Shown: piece by piece, positions 58,520-64,000 of the stretch
How positions within the stretch are numbered: the stretch's first letter is position 1
Layout: each line of letters opens with the position of its first letter
Assembly: GCA_030268105.1 (NCBI GenBank)
Contig: BSDZ01000032.1
Location: forward strand, 868,001-932,000
Length of the DNA: 64,000 nucleotides
Direction of reading: 5' to 3'
From: Volvox africanus
Lineage: Eukaryota; Chlorophyta; Chlorophyceae; Chlamydomonadales; Volvocaceae
Made by a program: the position numbers and the translations under genes
Notes under the pieces: model-generated
Seen by the model: only the letters and a program-made list of their open reading frames with translations
Databases searched by the model: none
Told to the model about the DNA's origin: nothing

Positions 58520-60255
58520 TCATCGCCGCAATTTCAAATCTGCCTTGATGTCAGATGGGATAGCTACGGACACGGGTCTGGGGTCGTAGGCGTTCAGAGT
58601 TGTGGCCTCGCAGGCGCATCCGGACTCGCAGCTCAGCTTGGCGGTTCCCAAGATGCGGTAGCTTTGGAGATAGGAGATCTGCGGTAACGGAGAGGGGTGG
58701 GCGGCGGATGTGCGGGGATGTGTACCCCGTATACGTAATTACCTAGCTGCAATAGAAGTCGCGTGCGTGTGTGTGTGGAACGGTAAAAGGCAACTGTAGG
58801 GGTAAGGCAATGCAGAGCAGGGCAGAAATAAAACGGGAATTATGTCAAGTTTGGTTGAGGGCGACGAAGCTACCACCTCGCAAAGTGACCATCCCATCCA
58901 GACCGCCCAGACGCTTAAAGGGACATCCCCAACCCCCCCCCAACCAAGCTCTCAACCATGTGTGCACTTCCTACCGTGGCAGCGTTAGCGCATTGCCGGC
59001 CGTCACTGTCCCCGCCATCTCGCCCGCCCATTTCATACTGGCCCTCCTGATTCCCCCGGCCATACTCCCCAGCGCGGCCCTGCTGCGTCTCGGGCACCTT
59101 CGAAACACTTTTTGAAGCTTCACAGGGCACCACAGCAATGCTTGCGGCATACCCCACTGACAAAATGCCCACGTCTCGAGGTGCGAGCGGCAAATTTGGC
59201 AATAGCCTGGCAGGCGGCGCCACCATGGGGCGCTGCATCTCGCTCCCCTCATCCAGGCAGCGTGAACCAGTGGCCCCCTCTCTGCTGGAGCCTTCACGCT
59301 GAAACTGGAGCTCCTGTGCGGCGGTGGAGATGCTGGGCGCTGTAGACGGCCAGCTGTTCGGCAGCTTACTGCGACTCAGATGGGAAAAGCGTCTCCTCGC
59401 TTCCTCCAGCGCGGCCATCATCCGTCGGCGACCAGCCGCGGCACGAGCCAGCGCCAAAGCGTGAACTGAATCCGTGCATAACAAACCACCCTCTGAGCTG
59501 AAAGCTGCCACGGGAGGGATAAGCCAGAATAATGGAGATACAAGACGGTACTTCTGCTTAACATGTCCGCCGACAGGTTGGCCAGACTTCGGCGCTACCG
59601 TTGGAAAAGGAGTATTGCCCACAAAGGATGTGATGAAAGAGCTGGAGGGGAAACAGCCAGATGCATCGCTAATGGAAGCGTCCGTTTCCACTGCCTGTGC
59701 CAAATCAGCATTAGCGATGGGCGCTGGAGCTATTGCACCGCCCGAAATGCAACATGACGCAAAGTAAGCTGGCGTGACCGGAAGAGGGGGCGTGCCTGCA
59801 TCCATCAAAACCAGCACTTCCACAGTAGCCGCAGAACAGATAATTGCGCCGCTTGTTTGAAACGTCACACTCTTGGCCTTTCAACGACCTTCACAGGCTG
59901 CCTTCGGCTGTGAAAGAGCAGAGCGCCTTGACAGGCGGCCCGCTGGCCGGAGCTGCCCACGGGGTGGGTCCAGTATCATAAAAGACGGAGTATGAATGCT
60001 ATGCGGGCTATGAAGGCTGCACGGCTCATAACCGCCTGCAAGTCGGTCATCGTCGCTCCAGTCTGAACTACTGGGAAAGCACCTGCCGTCGCTGTCTCTA
60101 TCACTGTCGGCGTGTGAGCTGCCTTGACTGCTGGAGGCGCTGCCCCCGGTGCTGCACGTGGAGCCCATATCGCCGCGCTCATCGACCAGACAGCAAGTAC
60201 TACTACTGATGTAGCTGCAGATCATAGTGCCATGCGCGCCACCCAGCGCTGGCAC
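58520..60255 (-). CDS. uncharacterised protein with Cys motif SGCACE, copy B
   Basis: Equivalent of 39283-41018: blocks 59881-60255, 58915-59868 and final exon 58520-58678. Two residue changes from copy A are visible in the middle block (His to Asp in IANADLAQ, Cys to Ser in GGDSDGR). The in-frame TGA between the first two blocks is preserved. The near absence of change gives no evidence for decay of either copy. Confidence 0.45.
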
Positions 60256-60336
60256 GTGGCATGTTGATGGCGAGGCCGGAACAACGGGCTGTGCTGCTGC
60301 TGCAACGTCTAAATGATCCTCATAATATTGTCGTTG

Positions 60337-61423
60337 ATAAGGACATGTATTAAGCGCTTACATCTGCGGCGAAGAGCACGAAATTAGCAGCATCCCATCA
60401 CAGACATAACGATAAAGAGGACAACAGGCATATGTATACTGAATCTAATAATCAAGACGATATCAAACGCATTACATCTTCGTCCCTGAAGATTACAGAG
60501 CCACCATCGAGACGCCGACACCCCGTGACTCACCCGTGTGCTCTAATCCCTAGGCGCTGACATATGATGTTATGAAGATAGGTCAATCCAGCCCAAATGA
60601 AGCACAGTAATAATGTATTGGCAAGATTCATACCGCCAACACCGCCTCCTGCAGCCAACAGCTCACCATGTAATAACAATGATGTTAACGTTCATTTAGC
60701 TCAAGTTGGAGTGAATAGGGTTATTAAGTGTTACATCATCATTGCGCCCAGGATGTGGGAGGTGATCGCAAAGCTCAAAAAGGTAATATCGTGCTCAGTG
60801 AACGTATTAAACGGCGTTATTCATGGATAATGAAAAGATGATCATCCGACACATTTTCTGTTCAGCCGCACGCGAAGCGAAATTAATTTAAAAGGAGGTC
60901 TATACCAATCCATCACATCGGACCATGTCGTAAATCCCATTGAAAGTATGGAAAGTTGTAACAGACCTAAATTTAGGCAATAGAAACAACGCTCTATGCC
61001 GCACGTTCGCCTGCGAAAGTCCACTGCGAAAATTTTCATTTCGACGGCCGCCTGTTATGATACACATTTGATATTTTGCCGTCTAGCACCATATCATCAC
61101 GTAACGTGCTGACCTTAAACCGATGACTGAAAGATCACAGAGGATGATGCCGTTTTAGCATTACGTACATGCGCAAACAACGCCTTCCCAAAGGCATGGC
61201 TGCTACGACCTGGCAGGTAGCGTCCCTGTTGACCGCCATATGTAGCTTCACACGGCCAACCCGGGGGAGCAAACTTTTAAGCCGCGCGCTTGCTCGATCC
61301 TGCAATCCAAGCGAATCCACAGAACGACGTTGGTTGAATTCGGCCTTAATCAGGCATAGTAGAAGTATGGCACTCACTTGGAGCATGCAGGCAGACTGCC
61401 GTTGTCTCTTCAAAGTCGTTTCC
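60337..61423. other. copy B of the gene-poor region 41100-42187
   Basis: Same possible exons as in copy A. A single T is missing near 61248 relative to copy A, which changes the frame of the minus-strand reading there. This supports the view that the stretch is not coding. Confidence 0.3.
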
Positions 61424-61483
61424 CCCTGAAACCCTATCCTTAAGGCCCCTGAGAATGTCACACATGAGAATCTTACCTGAACG
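61424..61483 (-). repeat. 60-bp dispersed repeat, copy B of site 1
   Basis: Identical to 42188-42247; present because of the segmental duplication. Confidence 0.85.
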
Positions 61484-61889
61484 CCATAACTAACAAAACA
61501 AAGGATGCGATGGCTCAGTCAGTGAGATCGTCCCGCGCGAACTGGTAGCAACCGAAGTCGCTTACTCTACTACTTCTCTGTTCTCGTACCTAGCACCGTC
61601 CTTGAACACCCAGACTATAGGGAGCCTTTTGCTGCGTCACATGCCTGGAGTATTTCAAGATTTCGAGGTTCATAAGAAGTACCCTGGGGCTTGACCCCGA
61701 AGCCTGGGACATGCGCTTCTAAAAGAACCCGAATTTTCTCTGCCACCAAATACCGCGGTATATATAAACGACCAAACCGTCCCTCGTGCCCAACATAATG
61801 CTTTTAAATAGGCAATGGCCTTTGACTGTGCAGATTGTTTTATCCAAACCCCTACCTTTTTGCAACAACCAGCGCAATCTTGCACATAC

Positions 61890-62239
61890 CTGGAAATCCG
61901 CTACTCGCATCAACGGCACGCCTCTCTCCTCCGCCATAAAGCTCGCTCCCACGCAGCCCCACGCCCCCGCCAGCCGCAAGTCCCCGCTTTGAACCCAAGT
62001 TGGGGGCGGGTTCTGCTTCCCATTCCAGTCCAAGGCGCTGCCGGAGTCAAACTCGGTCCTGCTTATGATCGACTCTACCCCGGGTACCGATGCTGACACC
62101 CTGGTATGGTCAGCGTGACCAGATGTAGCCCCATCCTTACCACCAAACCCAACATCACCACTTCCGTTGTACAGAGCTGCCAGGAAGCGTTTCCACATCC
62201 CGTGACATCCATCACGGCGGTATCCGCCACAGATGGGAC
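61890..62239 (-). CDS. exon of an unrecognised gene, copy B
   Basis: Equivalent of 42654-43003, with the same acceptor, donor and predicted residues. No difference in the predicted protein was noticed. Confidence 0.45.
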
Positions 62240-63026
62240 CTGACAGGTTACCATGCCGTGGGGGGATTCAGGTACACTCACACTTAGGTAAAATACACTG
62301 TTGTGGGATCACAAAGCTTAGGAAGGCTTATGGTACACAAAGGATAACATCCCCAGGGACATTCAGTGGGGAAACATATCTTTTCGATCGTAATTCGCGC
62401 CAATATGTGCTTGTACGGCAGCTCCAACGCTATAACGCTATGATCATGCCTCCACGCCCTCCACGACGTTTCGGTAAAATCTGCCCAGCCATCCAACACT
62501 CCATCACATGCTTTCAAGTTATAAGGTATTACATCTAACCACTAACAACCACCACAGAAGGCATACAGCCGCAGCGAACACGCAGAGGAAGCATGGGGCC
62601 TAAAGCACCGTCCGTCCGCGTCAGGGCCTTCATGGCCAATCCACCAGGAAGCCAGGGACAGACAGCGCGACGTACCGTATCGCAGCAGGAGGCAGGGGGC
62701 CCCGGGAAGATTAGGCGCCGGACGTGTAGCCGCTAGATCCCTCGTCATGTTGAATAACTGCCCTTCTCGCAACACTTCCAGTATCTAACTTGAACGTTTC
62801 TTAATCCATCATCTCTTTTGCGTGGATGCCTGGAATGGGCAATGGAGGGTGGGCCTTCGTAAAACAATGGCGGGAGCGTACGTCGCGCTAGCATGCGAAC
62901 AGCAGGATGAATTCCCATCCAAAGCGACTCGCAGCCACAATAGCCCACAGAGGCGCGCACCCATGCACACACACACGCACACACACACACACATGCGCAC
63001 ACACACACACATGCACACGCACGCAC

Positions 63027-63704
63027 CTACAGAACGGCGCCGCTTCCCTCAGCCCGCTCTGCGTCCTCCTCTTCCATCGCCAAGGTATCACTATCATTCG
63101 CCGACCGAACGGTGGACCCCCCCGTGATCCCCCAGGATCCCTCAGAACCCCCCAGCGCGGGGGGCAGACTGGCCAGGCGGTTGAAGGAGAGGTTGAGCAC
63201 ACCCAGATGCTGGGGGGTGATGCCTGCGGGGCAGGACGGGAAAGGGTACCGCATACAGGTCCGAGGGATACAGTCCGAGGGACTGTCATCATTCGGGCCT
63301 CAGGATGAGCGCTGATCGAAAGGAGGCACCTGTGTGTGTAGGATAGGGGGGTACATCACCCGTGGCCACTAACCTGGCAGTCCCTACCTTCCCCGGTGTT
63401 TCGGGGCACCCTCATCCAGTCTCCCATGCCGACTTCTCCGAAATCAGTGGTTTTCCCAGGTTCAGCACCCACCACCAGCATCCTGTGTGTGTGAATTTGT
63501 GGATGTGCCGCAGCAGGAGGATGAGGGTGCACATAATGGGGAGTGGCGGACCCCAAACTGCCAAAAGAAGAGACTTCTCTCACCCTCTGCTAACGTCTCA
63601 ATGTCGTTGCCGGACGCATTAAATACCACCAGGCCATCCAGTTTGAGCACCTCGGCCGGTACGGAACTCCAGCCATTGTGCCACACATCCGCCACATAGA
63701 CAGC
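63027..63704 (-). CDS. leucine-rich repeat protein, 3' exons, copy B
   Basis: Equivalent of 43792-44469: exons 63584-63704 and 63027-63223 with the same phase-1 join, the same LNLSFNRLASLPPALGG repeat and the same TAG next to the gtgcgt donor. Upstream exons would lie beyond the window. Confidence 0.6.
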
Positions 63705-63918
63705 CTGGCACGGGCTGAGACGGAAGAACGGTGGAGAAGAGGCTGAGAGTGAAACCCCGCTTTACCCTTCCCCACCCACCCATTGTGTGTGTGTGTGTGT
63801 GTCTCGGGGGGGGGGGAAGAGAGGAGTAAGGGGGTTATGCGGCCCCGTGATCCAGTTCCTATCCCCGCAGTTCCCATACTCCTGCGCTTCCGGGCTTCAC
63901 AACATGTACATGCATACA

Positions 63919-63978
63919 ACCCTGAAACCCTATCCTTAAGGCCCCTGAGAATGTCACACATGAGAATCTTACCTGAAC
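63919..63978 (-). repeat. 60-bp dispersed repeat, copy B of site 2
   Basis: Identical to 44684-44743; present because of the segmental duplication. Confidence 0.85.
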
Positions 63979-64000
63979 GTCCGCAACAACTTGTCGTACG

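Larger units (their letters stand above)
55607..64000. repeat. segmental duplication, copy B
   Basis: Matches 36373-44764 nearly base for base. It carries the same genes in the same order and continues past the end of the window. Confidence 0.95.

Noticed and set aside
1..64000. tRNA, rRNA, transposase or reverse transcriptase genes
   Set aside because: No cloverleaf, rRNA core sequence, DDE or RT motif was recognised on either strand.

Overview
The window is nuclear DNA of a eukaryote, most likely a volvocine-type green alga (Chlamydomonas, Gonium or Volvox relatives). The evidence is: intron-rich genes with GTGAGT, GTAAGT and GTGCGT donors and NCAG acceptors; the Chlorophyceae poly(A) signal TGTAA a short way after several stop codons; plant-type chloroplast families (DUF1995, RuBisCO-LSMT-like SET) beside a calcium-dependent protein kinase; and many micro- and minisatellites. 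All gene models were built by eye from splice sites, reading phase and protein family patterns. Models in which every intron phase closes are marked with higher confidence.

Layout, 1-35 kb. A SET-domain protein (292-1557, minus, cut by the window edge), a DUF1995 protein (1992-4888, minus), a small zinc-ribbon protein with an internal stop (5310-5639, plus), a NUDCD2/NudC-type CS-domain co-chaperone (7659-10436, minus), a small membrane protein with a C-terminal dilysine signal (10706-11693, plus), a poorly resolved convergent gene (11669-12858, minus), an 11-exon CDPK with a long tail (13536-20405, plus), a long low-complexity gene whose first intron holds an 11-bp minisatellite (22806-28879, minus), a multi-span membrane protein with an acidic tail (31063-32182, plus) and a pseudokinase (32423-34711, plus).

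Layout, 35-64 kb. This half is dominated by a recent segmental duplication. About 8.4 kb (36373-44764) recurs almost identically at 55607-64000, roughly 19.2 kb away, and the second copy runs off the window. Each copy starts with the 3' part of a plus-strand leucine-rich-repeat-like gene, followed by several minus-strand gene fragments. Between the copies lies a tandem exon array: a 543-bp unit (exon X of 295 nt plus exon Y of 38 nt) carried 11 times, then a roughly 165-bp unit (exon W of 69 nt) carried 7 times. In the first gene copy these units occur 1 and 3 times. Intron phases are arranged so that X+Y repeats and W repeats stay in frame, so array length should translate directly into protein length. 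I consider this exon array the most unusual structure in the window.

The genes do not form an operon or one pathway. Two are signalling proteins of the kinase fold (one active-looking, one dead-looking), two look chloroplast or methyltransferase related, and one is a co-chaperone. No rRNA, tRNA, CRISPR, IS element or phage feature was found.
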